Below, one piece after another: positions 16,399 through 26,784 of a stretch of DNA of 42,289 nucleotides. The DNA is from an uncultured Flavobacteriales bacterium (GTDB taxonomy: Bacteria > Bacteroidota > Bacteroidia > Flavobacteriales_D > CALLUQ01). Each line of letters starts with the position of its first letter. Within the stretch, counting starts at the first letter, position 1. The DNA lies in the NCBI GenBank assembly GCA_938010565.1, contig CALLUQ010000046.1, forward strand, positions 1 through 42,289, in the 5' to 3' direction. Under the pieces are notes generated by a model, which was not told the DNA's origin, made no database searches, and saw nothing but the letters and a program-made list of their open reading frames with translations. The position numbers and the translations under genes are program-made.

Positions 16399-17571
16399 AT
16401 GAAAAAGGCCCTAAAATATACAGGGCGAGGCTTTCTTGCTCTGCTTATTGTTGTGAATCTGGTGATTGTTTTTTCCGGTCGTTTTTACATTTATAAAGGC
16501 GTTTGGTATACCTACTTTCGCGGAGTGGCCGGTCCGCAAATTGATGAAGCCCATATTTTCGAAAACCGCACCGTTGAAAATGCAGCCCCACAACCGTGGT
16601 TATTCCATGCTTCCTACAAACAATCAAAATTGAGTAAACCCGCTCTTGAGCGACATGCCAAACTGCAATCTGCCGGCCTGGTGATCATTAAAGACGGGCA
16701 TTTGCTTTTTGAACAGTATTTTAATGATTTTACTGCCGATTCCAGAACCCACTCTTTTTCCGTCGCAAAAAGCATTGTAGGAACTTTGATCGGTTGTGCC
16801 CTGGAAGAGGGCGCCATTGGTAGTCTATCCGACCCTGTTGGAAAATACCTTTCAGGATTTAAGGAGGGAAAAAAAACCTCCGTCACCCTGGATCATTTGC
16901 TTACCATGAGCAGCGGCCTGAACTGGTCCGAAAGCGGTAGCAACCCTTTTTCCGACAATGCAGAGGCTTATTACGGATGGAATTTACAAAGCATAGTAGA
17001 TAACCTTGAGGTAACCGAAACTCCGGGAAGATCCTGGAGGTACCTGAGCGGAAATACCGTTTTACTGGGTATGGTGCTGGAAAAAGCAACGGGCAAAACC
17101 TTGAGCCGGTACGCTTCTGAAAAATTATGGAAACCCCTACATGCCGAACATCCTGCGCTCTGGAACATGGACGCTCCCGATGGCCTCGAAAAATCCTATT
17201 GCTGTTTTTATGCAACCGCCCGCGATTATGCCCGTTTCGGACAACTGATGCTAAATGATGGCAACTGGAACGGACAACAATTGGTGAAAACCGAATACAT
17301 CCGCAATGCTTTTGCCGATAATGGGCTGGAAGATGTGATCCGCAAAAGAAAAACAGGCAGCTATGGCCGACACTGGTGGCGTGAAAAGTACCGCGGAAAA
17401 CGGATTTATTATGCACGTGGTTTAAACGGTCAGTATATATTTGTGATCCCGGAAATGAATGTCGTAGTCGTCAGAACCGGCCGTAAACGCCTTCCGGTAA
17501 CGGAAAACAATCATCCGGCCGATATTTACTATTGGCTTGATGATGCCTTTGAACTAACCGGAACACCATGA
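16399..17571 (+). CDS. Serine hydrolase of the class C beta-lactamase/esterase family
   Basis: A 390-aa protein with an N-terminal hydrophobic helix (residues ~11-30), so it is probably anchored with the enzyme in the periplasm. SFSVAKS supplies the SxxK nucleophile motif, YLSGN takes the place of the YxN motif, and ARGLNGQ near the C-terminus takes the place of the HxG/KTG block. This set is typical of EstB- and 6-aminohexanoate-dimer-hydrolase-like members rather than true AmpC beta-lactamases. The substrate is unknown. It starts 29 bp after lipB and may be cotranscribed. Confidence 0.85.
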   Translation: MKKALKYTGRGFLALLIVVNLVIVFSGRFYIYKGVWYTYFRGVAGPQIDEAHIFENRTVENAAPQPWLFHASYKQSKLSKPALERHAKLQSAGLVIIKDGHLLFEQYFNDFTADSRTHSFSVAKSIVGTLIGCALEEGAIGSLSDPVGKYLSGFKEGKKTSVTLDHLLTMSSGLNWSESGSNPFSDNAEAYYGWNLQSIVDNLEVTETPGRSWRYLSGNTVLLGMVLEKATGKTLSRYASEKLWKPLHAEHPALWNMDAPDGLEKSYCCFYATARDYARFGQLMLNDGNWNGQQLVKTEYIRNAFADNGLEDVIRKRKTGSYGRHWWREKYRGKRIYYARGLNGQYIFVIPEMNVVVVRTGRKRLPVTENNHPADIYYWLDDAFELTGTP

Positions 17572-17604
17572 ACAATACGGCAGCCGTTGGCCGTATTTAT
17601 GCCT

Positions 17605-18006
17605 ATGAAAAAAGATATTCTCAACCCGAAAGTAGAAGACGTGGCCGTAGCAATAGTTCCGGAAACCGAAACAGGAGAAGAGAGTTGGTATGTGTATGTG
17701 GTTAATATGAAAGAACATGCCATTCATACGGTGTTGGTTTCTTCAAAAGGCTATGGCATTCATAACGGAAAAAAAGTTCGTACCTCAAGCCTCAGTCATT
17801 TTTTTGAACAGATTGAGAAGTTAAGTTGCCGGAAAGTAGAACTGATCCCCGAAAACCTGATCAGCCTCAGCAATGAATATTGGGTAAGTTTCTACATTGA
17901 GCGACAGATCTACGATCGCAAATATGTGTTCCTTGCCGAAAGCCTTACTTCCGATAACCTGATCGAAATCCCTATCCTGGGAAAAAAAGGAGTGATGATC
18001 GGGTGA
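17605..18006 (+). CDS. Conserved Bacteroidota small protein, function unknown
   Basis: A 133-aa soluble protein. The core segments KVEDVAVAIV, VLVSSKGYG, ISLSNEYWVSFY and PILGKKGVMI match a protein family widespread in Bacteroidota that is often labelled 'phenylalanyl-tRNA synthetase subunit alpha'. It has no class II synthetase motifs and is far too short for PheS, so that label should not be used. The start MKKDILNPKVEDVAV is preferred over the track start six codons upstream because homologues as I remember them begin there. It follows the serine hydrolase after 33 bp. No enzymatic motif is visible. Confidence 0.72.
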   Translation: MKKDILNPKVEDVAVAIVPETETGEESWYVYVVNMKEHAIHTVLVSSKGYGIHNGKKVRTSSLSHFFEQIEKLSCRKVELIPENLISLSNEYWVSFYIERQIYDRKYVFLAESLTSDNLIEIPILGKKGVMIG

Positions 18007-18286
18007 GGGTTCCGTTTTTAATTATCCATCAGAAGCAAGCTCCGGCAGCAGGTGTTGGCCACACCATATAAAAGCGCATCATCGTGCCAACCCTTCCGGT
18101 TTTTGGTTTGTTCTTTGCCATGGATGAAAGGATGGGCATTACCATGAATGACACCCGCGTATATTAGTCCGAACAAGGTGTTTTTGCCGATACCTGTCTG
18201 AGATAAAAGTTCGGATTTATAAAATACATGGAAAAACGGATTGCTCAGGGAATTAAATTGCGCTATTTTTCGACAAAGCATAACCG

Positions 18287-19018
18287 ATGCGTAATATTGA
18301 AAAACTCCGGCTCGAACACCTTCTTTTCCTGGACATTGAAACCGTTCCTCAGGCCGCCGGTTACAGTAGCCTTGATGAAAACACCCGATACCACTGGAAC
18401 AAAAAAGCCAACATCCTTAGCCGTGGCGAAGAGATGACTCCGGAAGCACTCTATGAGCGAGCAGGCATTTATGCGGAATTCGGAAAAATAGTCTGCATTT
18501 CCGTGGGTTTCATCTTACCCGGAGAAGGTGGGCCCAGGAAATTTCGTTCCAAATCGTTTGCCGGCCACGATGAAAAAAAACTGCTGCAGGACTTTTGTAA
18601 CTTGTTAAACAACCATTATCACAGCGATCAGTATTTGCTTGTTGCCCACAACGGCAAAGAGTTCGATTTTCCTTACATCGCTCGCCGTGTTCTCATCAAC
18701 GGATTAAAATTGCCTTATGTGCTGGACATTGCGGGTAAAAAGCCCTGGGAGATCCGCCACCTCGACACCATGGAGCTTTGGAAATTTGGCGACTATAAAA
18801 GTTTTACCTCTCTCGATCTTCTCACTCACGTATTTGGCATTCCAACGCCAAAAGGCGATATTGATGGCAGCCAGGTGGGCCGTGTTTACTGGGAAGAGGG
18901 CGACGTGGACCGGATTAAAACATATTGCCAAAAAGATACCTTAACCGTTGCACAGTTGCTTCTGAAATACCGGGGAGAAGAGTTGATCGATGCAATCCAT
19001 TTTCATGTAGCGGATTAA
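18287..19018 (+). CDS. Predicted 3'-5' exonuclease, PolB-like DEDDy family
   Basis: A 243-aa nuclease. The Exo I motif FLDIET (Asp16, Glu18), Exo II in AHNGKEFDFPYIARR, and Exo III in YCQKDTLTV (Tyr...Asp) give the DEDDy set, fitting the stand-alone PolB-type exonuclease family. GKIVCISVGFI and SLDLLTHVFGIPTPKGDIDGS are further family blocks. It should remove nucleotides from 3' ends in DNA repair or RNA/DNA turnover; the substrate preference is not known. The ATG start is 280 bp after the previous gene, and that gap holds no gene I can support. Confidence 0.87.
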   Translation: MRNIEKLRLEHLLFLDIETVPQAAGYSSLDENTRYHWNKKANILSRGEEMTPEALYERAGIYAEFGKIVCISVGFILPGEGGPRKFRSKSFAGHDEKKLLQDFCNLLNNHYHSDQYLLVAHNGKEFDFPYIARRVLINGLKLPYVLDIAGKKPWEIRHLDTMELWKFGDYKSFTSLDLLTHVFGIPTPKGDIDGSQVGRVYWEEGDVDRIKTYCQKDTLTVAQLLLKYRGEELIDAIHFHVAD

Positions 19019-19044
19019 TCCGAAGCACTTTTTATTTTTGTGCC

Positions 19045-19569
19045 ATGTGTCGCCTTTTTTCGCTGGCCGTTTGTATCTGCTTTTGGACTTGTACCGATGA
19101 TGAAACGCTTCGGGATACTGCCGAAGTTCCTGATGCATCCTTCTGTTCGGCTCTGAGTTGGCTTTTTGAAGCTCCCCACGATGGTCTTGCTCAATTCCGG
19201 ATCGGCGATAGTGTTCCGAACACCGATCCGTTTCTTGTAGCCCGCCTGATGGATACCACTACCTTACAACTGGGCCATACAACGGCCATTTGCATTGTAA
19301 AAAGGGCTTATCAGAGCGGTCGTTTATTCAATATACGCGCCGAAATTAGTGGTCATCCGGCAAATCTACACATCCGTTTACTTCGCTGCATCCGCGAAAA
19401 AATCGATCAAAAATTCGCACAAACGCCTGCAAAATGCGGGTTTGCCTTTTTGCTGTTGAAACAAAAGGGGCGCCCGGCAATCGAATTGAGCATTACCGAT
19501 GAAACTTTTGAAAACAATGCCCCCCAAATCACCATTATGCAAACCCTGCATCACATCAAAACGTTGTAA
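19045..19569 (+). CDS. Hypothetical exported protein, possible lipoprotein
   Basis: I do not recognise this 174-aa protein. The N-terminus MCRLFSLAVCICFWTC looks like a signal peptide, and the final Cys could be a weak lipobox (FWTC). The following DDE acidic run fits a surface-exposed or outer-membrane lipoprotein. The mature part is globular with no obvious repeat, and cysteines occur at several places. The start is chosen at the ATG that gives the signal peptide; the track start lies inside the exonuclease. TATTTTTG, matching the Bacteroidota -7 box, lies just upstream (19034-19041) but is very close to the start codon. Confidence 0.55.
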   Translation: MCRLFSLAVCICFWTCTDDETLRDTAEVPDASFCSALSWLFEAPHDGLAQFRIGDSVPNTDPFLVARLMDTTTLQLGHTTAICIVKRAYQSGRLFNIRAEISGHPANLHIRLLRCIREKIDQKFAQTPAKCGFAFLLLKQKGRPAIELSITDETFENNAPQITIMQTLHHIKTL

Positions 19570-20004
19570 AATTTTAGCCCTCTGCTTGCCAGGCTGCCGC
19601 ATAAGACAGACTCTTCAGTGGTGTCTTTCACCAAAAAACGCTTCCTGTTCGGGTTTTGTGTAGCGGTTTTACTTTTGTTGAAACTCCATCCGTAACCCCC
19701 TCATCAAATCGCCCGAATTTCAAACAAATTAGCAGTACGCTTGCTTCGAATAAAGGGTTTGTTTACCATGAAATACATCTGTCGCAGAACAAGAAATGGA
19801 GCATAGTACCGTTTGTGTTTACCTTTGTTGTTATATCTGCGTAAGCATAAAAGACCCCGAAAGGGTTGCATCGCTTTTTCAAATTTCAAACGATATAAAG
19901 GAACATGCCCTTAGCAAAAAGCTGAAAAGCAGTTGTCTTTGAAGTAGTTCCTTCTTAAAAAAACAACGGGTTCATCCGCCGGAAACAGGGTTCCGGGGAA
20001 TTTC
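19570..20004. other. Intergenic region without a supported gene
   Basis: No reading frame here looks protein-like on either strand. Two isolated matches to the TAnnTTTG -7 box occur (TACTTTTG near 19670, TACCTTTG near 19820), neither with a TTTG at the right distance upstream. A small hairpin ACCC-CGAAA-GGGT lies near 19855. No structural RNA family was recognised. Confidence 0.5.
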
Positions 20005-20037
20005 TTTGCGCAACCCCCCGAATGCTCTTATATTTAG
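20005..20037 (+). promoter_or_regulatory. Bacteroidota-type promoter for the fused ABC ATPase gene
   Basis: TTTG at 20005-20008 is followed, after 20 bp, by TATATTTA at 20029-20036. This fits the Bacteroidota consensus TTTG-N19-21-TAnnTTTG with one mismatch at the last base. The transcript would start around 20042. The leader then contains a hairpin, GGTCCTC...GAGGACT with a 10-nt loop, ending about 8 nt before the ATG at 20068. This hairpin could affect translation. Confidence 0.5.
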
Positions 20038-20067
20038 GTCCTCCTGGAAATTTGAGGACTAAAGAAT

Positions 20068-21882
20068 ATGGAATTACATCCCTTGCTTGAAATTCGGAAC
20101 CTAGTGACCGAGTTCCAAACAGAAGACGAAATTGTAAAAGCTGTCGACAACATCAGTTTTACATTGAATAAAGGTGAAACCATTGGCATTGTCGGAGAGT
20201 CGGGTTCCGGAAAATCGGTTACCTCTCTATCGGCCATGCAGTTGATCCCCAAACCTCCGGGGCGAATAACCGGCGGAGAGATCATTTTTCATTCCGACGA
20301 TGGCCCGAAAGATCTTCTCAAGCTTCAGGAGCGCGATATGCGTTCTTTTCGTGGCAACGAAATTGCCATGATCTTCCAGGAGCCCATGACTTCTCTGAAT
20401 CCGGTATATACATGTGGAAACCAGGTGATGGAGGTGATCCTGCTGCACCATGGTGCTTCCAGAGTAGAAGCCAAAAAAGAAACCATCCGGCTTTTTGAAG
20501 AGGTAAAATTACCCCGTCCGGAGGCTATTTTTGAAAGCTACCCGCATCAACTTTCCGGTGGTCAGAAGCAAAGGGTGATGATTGCCATGGCCATGTCCTG
20601 CCACCCTTCCGTACTCATTGCAGATGAGCCGACTACTGCATTGGATGTAACGGTTCAGAAAACCATTCTTGAGCTGATGAACGATCTGCAAATTCGGCAC
20701 AATATGGGTATTTTGTTCATCACCCACGATTTGGGAGTAATTGCAGAGTTGGCCGATCGTGTAATTGTGATGTATAAAGGCCACATCGTAGAGCAAGGCA
20801 AAGTGCTTGATATTTTCAACCACCCTCAACATCCTTATACCAAAGGTTTGTTGGCCTGCCGGCCTCCGTTAAATAAACGACTGACCAAACTGCCGACCGT
20901 AAGCGATTTCATGCATGAAGATGACCAAGGGCAGATGGTCGAAATTCATAAATCGGTAAAAGAAATGATTGCCGAACTGGTGATTACCCCCGAACAGTTC
21001 AAGGCGCGTCATGAGGTCCTTTACAAAAAAGAACCGATCCTTGAGATCAAAGGTTTAAAAACCTGGTTTCCGGCAAAAAAAAGTTTATTCAGCCGTACCA
21101 AAGCTTACGTAAAAGCGGTAGATGATGTAACCTTCAGTGTATATCCGGGCGAAACGCTTGGTTTGGTTGGAGAATCCGGTTGTGGTAAAACTACACTGGG
21201 CCGCACCATTCTGAAACTGATACCACCCAGCGAAGGAAATATCATTTACAAAGGGCAAAATATTACCCATCTCTCCACCAGAGAAATGCGGGAATACCGC
21301 AAAAACATGCAAATTATTTTTCAGGATCCGTATTCATCGCTTAACCCACGCATTACCATTGGCGAGGCAATTATGGAGCCCATGAAAGTACATGGCGTTT
21401 TTGAAAACGATGCCCGACGCAAAGAACGGGTGATTGAACTGCTGGTACGGGTGAGTCTGAAAGCCGAACATTTTAACCGTTACCCCCACGAATTTTCAGG
21501 CGGACAACGACAGCGGATATGCATTGCCCGAGCATTGGCGCTTAACCCGCAATTTATCATTTGTGATGAGTCGGTTTCGGCTTTGGATGTTTCGGTTCAG
21601 GCACAAGTATTGAACCTCCTGAACGAACTTAAATCGGAATTCAACTTTACGTATATCTTTATCTCGCATGACCTTTCGGTGGTTAAATTCATGTCGGACC
21701 GGATGGTTGTAATGAACTCCGGAAAAATTGAAGAGATGGGATTTGCCGATGATATTTATATGCACCCGCAAACGGAATATACCCGAAAACTCATCGATTC
21801 CATTCCAAAAGGACAGCTTGAAGACATCAAACGAAACATCGAATTAAAACGCGAAGCACGGTTGTCCAAACCTTCTTCCTGA
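20068..21882 (+). CDS. Fused two-domain ABC transporter ATPase, DppD-DppF/oligopeptide type
   Basis: A 604-aa protein with two complete ATP-binding cassettes. The first has Walker A GESGSGKS (about 43-50), signature LSGGQKQRVMIAMA and Walker B VLIADEPTTALD. The second has Walker A GESGCGKT, signature FSGGQRQRICIARA and Walker B FIICDESVSALD. Each half matches the peptide/nickel uptake subfamily (DppD and DppF), including the PHQLSGG/PHEFSGG context and the oligopeptide-type C-terminal stretch after the first cassette. Such fusions energise an inner-membrane peptide importer. No permease or binding-protein gene is adjacent, so the partners must lie elsewhere. Confidence 0.92.
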   Translation: MELHPLLEIRNLVTEFQTEDEIVKAVDNISFTLNKGETIGIVGESGSGKSVTSLSAMQLIPKPPGRITGGEIIFHSDDGPKDLLKLQERDMRSFRGNEIAMIFQEPMTSLNPVYTCGNQVMEVILLHHGASRVEAKKETIRLFEEVKLPRPEAIFESYPHQLSGGQKQRVMIAMAMSCHPSVLIADEPTTALDVTVQKTILELMNDLQIRHNMGILFITHDLGVIAELADRVIVMYKGHIVEQGKVLDIFNHPQHPYTKGLLACRPPLNKRLTKLPTVSDFMHEDDQGQMVEIHKSVKEMIAELVITPEQFKARHEVLYKKEPILEIKGLKTWFPAKKSLFSRTKAYVKAVDDVTFSVYPGETLGLVGESGCGKTTLGRTILKLIPPSEGNIIYKGQNITHLSTREMREYRKNMQIIFQDPYSSLNPRITIGEAIMEPMKVHGVFENDARRKERVIELLVRVSLKAEHFNRYPHEFSGGQRQRICIARALALNPQFIICDESVSALDVSVQAQVLNLLNELKSEFNFTYIFISHDLSVVKFMSDRMVVMNSGKIEEMGFADDIYMHPQTEYTRKLIDSIPKGQLEDIKRNIELKREARLSKPSS

Positions 21883-22071
21883 TCTGTTTCCAAGTTTTGT
21901 TGCACCATGCTTGCAGCAACATTCTCTTTAGATCTGTTTTGAAAACCTTTATCCATTGTTTTGTGGCGAATTAACACATTCTTGTTGGAGCCCTAGAACA
22001 TCTATCTGATTTATGAATTGATTTTTTTCCGTAAAATCATTGCGTAGGTGATAGTAACCTTTGATCTATAA

Positions 22072-23481
<1,410 letters not shown>

Positions 23482-24067
23482 CAACATAACAAACGATCTT
23501 TTGCCTGACTTTTCCTCCATCGCGATATGATTCAACGATTGGGCTTGTGTTTTCGACACCAAAACATTGAATTTATTTCTGAGTATAAAATTGATCCGTT
23601 GTCTGAGTATGGGCTGACCAACTGATTTCTTTTGGTTCTTTTTAGTCATTTTACTTTTCGTTTTTGTCAACCGTAAGGCAGGAAAAAGGGGGGCTTTTTT
23701 CGATCCTTCCCTTTTTAAGGGGCTGATTTTTTTGATGTACGGGTTCACCAACTCATCTTCATCCGGCGTATCCGGCATGACGAGCAAAGCGCAGTCGATG
23801 ATTACCGATCATCTCGCCATTCCCTCCAAGGCGTACAACGAACAGGGAAAAGAGTATCGCACAAGGCACCCTTTGTTGCTATGTAACATGGAATCATTTT
23901 AAATGCGTTTCTCCTGGTTTTATCATCTGCAGGTTTTCCGGAGGTTTTGAAAAGTCTTTTCGATGAAGTAACTTGCCAGAAGCAGGCCCTAAAGCACAGG
24001 GAATAAGTGCAATCGTGTTTATCCGGGCCTGAGGCTAATAAAAATAGAAATCAAATCCTGCTTTAAG
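23482..24067. other. Long intergenic region without a supported gene
   Basis: This 586-bp gap contains short open frames on both strands, for example a very basic minus-strand ORF running into the end of rtcB and a 41-codon plus-strand frame at 23777-23902. None resembles a family I know. The T-rich stretch around 23625-23710 (mirror-like runs of TTTCTTTT and GGTTCTTTTT) resembles dispersed intergenic sequence common in Bacteroidota. No RNA gene was recognised. Confidence 0.45.
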
Positions 24068-25462
24068 ATGAAAAACATTACCCGATGGCTCTTTACAGTT
24101 GTACTTCTGTCGTTTTCAACTTTGTTGTTTTCTCAGCAAGACACACTCATCCTTAGAAGTGAGTTTGAAAAGGCAGGAGATGAAATTTATGATCTTGACG
24201 ATGTTAACGAAGGCAGCATCACTTATTCGATAATATCGGGAAACGACTCTCTTTTTTACGGGATCAATTCCACAACAGGAGTTATAAGCATCTCCAATGT
24301 TATTCCGGATACATTTAACGTGGTACGAATGGATACTCTTGTTATTGATGCATCGGGAAATCAGTATACGGTCAGGATTGTTGACGGTTATGATTTTATC
24401 ATCCAAAATTTAGACCACACGTATCATGTTCTTGATGAACATTCGGAAACTTATATTGACAGCTCGAATGAATGGACAGCCTTTAATAATTTGTGGGGCA
24501 GAGGAACTGCGGTTCCGAACGTCGATTTTCGGATTGCAACAATACACAAATCCAATCTTCCTGATTCCACCATCCTGATTTGGGATACTCCCTCTAAAGC
24601 CAGAGAATATGGCGGTGCTTCCGTTTGGTGTTACCACAACATTTTCTATGGCAACCGGAAAAATACAAGAGAAGATCTATCACTCTTTCCATTTCAGATC
24701 AGCACACTGGATTCTTTGTCAATCGATTTTGAGTTTGAACAGTTGTTTGGCGACGACCAGTATAAAATTGCCATGAATATGTTTATGACCGACGAGTCTT
24801 ACCTGACTAGTTTTTCAAAAAACGACGGTGATTTTTTCTTTGTTTTTGACCAAAAAGGAACCTGGATCCCGCCCTACCCTTATGCTTTACCCGATTCTAC
24901 CATCCTGGGAAAGCTTTTTGCGTTAAGGTATCATGATGAGCATAAGGGAGCGTTTTATGAAAGGAGAAGAGTGATTGTAAAAAACCACCAGAAGTTGCTT
25001 CAGGGTGTTTTGGATATAAACCATCTATTCACAAGGTTTGCTGATGAAGGATGGTTGGACCTGAACCAATACATTTACCATCTGCAATTGGGAATTGAAG
25101 TTACGGAAGGGTATGGGGCCGTAAGGATAAATAAATCGGACATCCATTTATCTCAAACCTCACAGGCCATTCCGGTATCTGTTTCCGATGGCAGCAGCTC
25201 ATCTTCAGAGGTCGCATCAATTGATGCCGGCAAACCGAATGCTTACCCTATTCCGGCAGACCGGTTTCTTTTTGTGCAAGGAAGAACGGAAGATATGAAC
25301 CACATAACGTTGTTCAATTTGCTGGGCGAAAAAATCGTTACCGAAACGAATCCTTTAGCAAATGGAACCGTGTGTATGGATGTCAGCACTCTGAAACCGG
25401 GAATATATATACTGAAAACCAAAACGGCCACCCGCAAAGTACAAATTTCACATACCCCCTGA
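24068..25462 (+). CDS. T9SS cargo protein, type A sorting domain, function unknown
   Basis: A 464-aa exported protein. A Sec signal peptide (residues 1-~22, ending LLFSQ) is followed by a unique region with Asp-rich segments and short beta-like repeats (about 23-110), then a globular middle part with several aromatic residues. The last ~75 residues (AYPIPADRF...TLKPGIYILKTKT...KVQI) form a type A C-terminal sorting domain for secretion and cell-surface attachment through the type IX system. I do not recognise the central domain. It is a single gene, with MITE copy 1 beginning 7 bp after its stop. Confidence 0.82.
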   Translation: MKNITRWLFTVVLLSFSTLLFSQQDTLILRSEFEKAGDEIYDLDDVNEGSITYSIISGNDSLFYGINSTTGVISISNVIPDTFNVVRMDTLVIDASGNQYTVRIVDGYDFIIQNLDHTYHVLDEHSETYIDSSNEWTAFNNLWGRGTAVPNVDFRIATIHKSNLPDSTILIWDTPSKAREYGGASVWCYHNIFYGNRKNTREDLSLFPFQISTLDSLSIDFEFEQLFGDDQYKIAMNMFMTDESYLTSFSKNDGDFFFVFDQKGTWIPPYPYALPDSTILGKLFALRYHDEHKGAFYERRRVIVKNHQKLLQGVLDINHLFTRFADEGWLDLNQYIYHLQLGIEVTEGYGAVRINKSDIHLSQTSQAIPVSVSDGSSSSSEVASIDAGKPNAYPIPADRFLFVQGRTEDMNHITLFNLLGEKIVTETNPLANGTVCMDVSTLKPGIYILKTKTATRKVQISHTP

Positions 25463-25468
25463 AAACTC

Positions 25469-25629
25469 GTGTTAAGTCAGGTGTACAGTGTCGTATAAGT
25501 TGCCGATATTTTTGTTCCGGACAATGCGAAAAATAGGAGCCTAGTGTGTAGCTAAGAGATTATTCCTCAAAGAAGCCCGGGATAAAAAAATCAAAACTTG
25601 GTGCAGCTAAAGTAGGCTTGACTTAACAC
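25469..25629 (+). mobile_element. MITE copy 1 (161 bp)
   Basis: The element has inverted ends GTGTTAAGTCA...TGACTTAACAC; about 15 of the first 18 bases match between the arms. It has no coding capacity. TC flanks both sides; read with a 10-bp end the flanks are a 4-bp CTCG duplication. Nearly the whole sequence recurs, inverted, at 41994-42152. The 11-bp ends differ by one base from the end of the adjacent IS630-family element at 42155. It carries TATTTTTG, a perfect -7 box, at 25507-25514. The remainder, 25630-25767, shows no feature. Confidence 0.88.
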
Positions 25630-25767
25630 TCGTTCTGCAATGCTTTAAAGAACCGTTCGGAGCAAGTAATCCGAATCAATCAACCGTATTCAGCGCAATC
25701 GTTCATTGCTTGTGTTCTACGGGTGTTCTGTCAGGCTCAGTTTACACAGAGTCGCCCTGCATCCGGC

Positions 25768-26775
25768 TTACAAAAACAAGCCCTTTTCCAGCCCCAACCA
25801 TTCCAGTGTACTGTTGTGCATAATATCTTCTATCACTTCCACCGGTAAGTCCGATTCTTCGATGAATTTTCCAATTTCCAGATCGCCCAGAGGAAAAGGA
25901 TAATCCGTACCCAAACAAACCTTTTTCGAACCCTGTAGTTTCAAAATATACTTCAGTGCATCTATGTCATGTGTAATGCAATCGACCCAAAATTTCCGGA
26001 GGCATTCCCGCGGGTTTACGTTATTATCGATGGCTACCAGATCCGGACGACAATTAAACCCATGCTCAATACGGCCGATCGTTCCCATAAAAGACCCGCC
26101 GGCATGAGAAAAACACACGCGTAGATCAGGCAATTTTTCAAAAATACCACCAAAGATCATGGAACACATCGCACGCGAGGTTTCAGCCGGCATTCCTACA
26201 AGCCAGGGCAGCCAATACCGCTCCATCAGAGATTTTCCCATCATGTTCCAGGGGTGTACCATAACCGCCATTCCCAGATCCCGGCAAGCTTTAAAAATCG
26301 GAAAGAACGCTTCTTCATTCAAGTTTTTATCGTTCACATTCGACCCGATCTGTACCCCAACCAAGCCCAACTCCTTACAGCGTTCCAACTCCTTAATGGC
26401 CAGATCCGCATCTTGCATCGGAATGGTTCCGAGCCCAATATAATGCTTCGGGTTATCTTTCACCACTTCCGCAATATGATCGTTAAGAAACTCCGACAGG
26501 TAAAGACAATCGGCAGGTTTTGCCCAGTATGAAAACATAACCGGAATGGTGCAAACCACCTGCACTTGCGTATGATAAGGCTCGTATTCTTTTATCCGGA
26601 TGTGTTCGTCCCAGCAATTTTCATTGATCTCCCTGAAAAACTTGCTGTCCTGCATCATTCGTGCCCATCCCTTGCGATGGTGATCCAGATGAATAAATCC
26701 TCCGTACCCAAATTTATCCGCAAATTTGGGAATATTCCTTGGGAGGATATGGGTATGCATATCAATTTTCAACAT
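25768..26775 (-). CDS. Amidohydrolase, aminocarboxymuconate-semialdehyde decarboxylase-like
   Basis: A 335-aa metal-dependent TIM-barrel enzyme. The metal ligands HTH are at residues 7-9, with further ligands in MVHPWNM, FSHAGG and GTDYPFPLG. Together with the RKGWARMMQD and PMQDADLAIKELERC segments and a length near 336 aa, this fits ACMSD, which decarboxylates 2-amino-3-carboxymuconate semialdehyde in tryptophan/kynurenine breakdown. No other kynurenine gene is in the window, so related decarboxylases of the same superfamily remain possible. It is the last gene of a hemB-mogA-amidohydrolase run with gaps of 6 and 9 bp. Confidence 0.85.
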   Translation of the reverse strand: MLKIDMHTHILPRNIPKFADKFGYGGFIHLDHHRKGWARMMQDSKFFREINENCWDEHIRIKEYEPYHTQVQVVCTIPVMFSYWAKPADCLYLSEFLNDHIAEVVKDNPKHYIGLGTIPMQDADLAIKELERCKELGLVGVQIGSNVNDKNLNEEAFFPIFKACRDLGMAVMVHPWNMMGKSLMERYWLPWLVGMPAETSRAMCSMIFGGIFEKLPDLRVCFSHAGGSFMGTIGRIEHGFNCRPDLVAIDNNVNPRECLRKFWVDCITHDIDALKYILKLQGSKKVCLGTDYPFPLGDLEIGKFIEESDLPVEVIEDIMHNSTLEWLGLEKGLFL

Positions 26776-26784
26776 AACGTTCGG

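Noticed and set aside
16399-17571. True AmpC beta-lactamase
   Set aside because: SxxK is present, but the YxN and KTG motifs are replaced by YLSGN and a GLNGQ-type block, as in esterase/amide-hydrolase relatives.
17605-18006. Annotation as phenylalanyl-tRNA synthetase alpha subunit
   Set aside because: The protein is 133 aa and has none of the class II synthetase motifs.
18018-18281. 87-aa minus-strand ORF with an ATG start between the conserved small protein and the exonuclease
   Set aside because: No family is recognised, and its start would lie 5 bp from the divergent exonuclease start, leaving no room for promoters. It is probably chance.
23715-23760. GGGGCTGATTTTTTTG resembling a tmRNA 5' end
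   Set aside because: The match stops after the first bases. There is no resume ORF, no tRNA-like 3' half and no CCA end.
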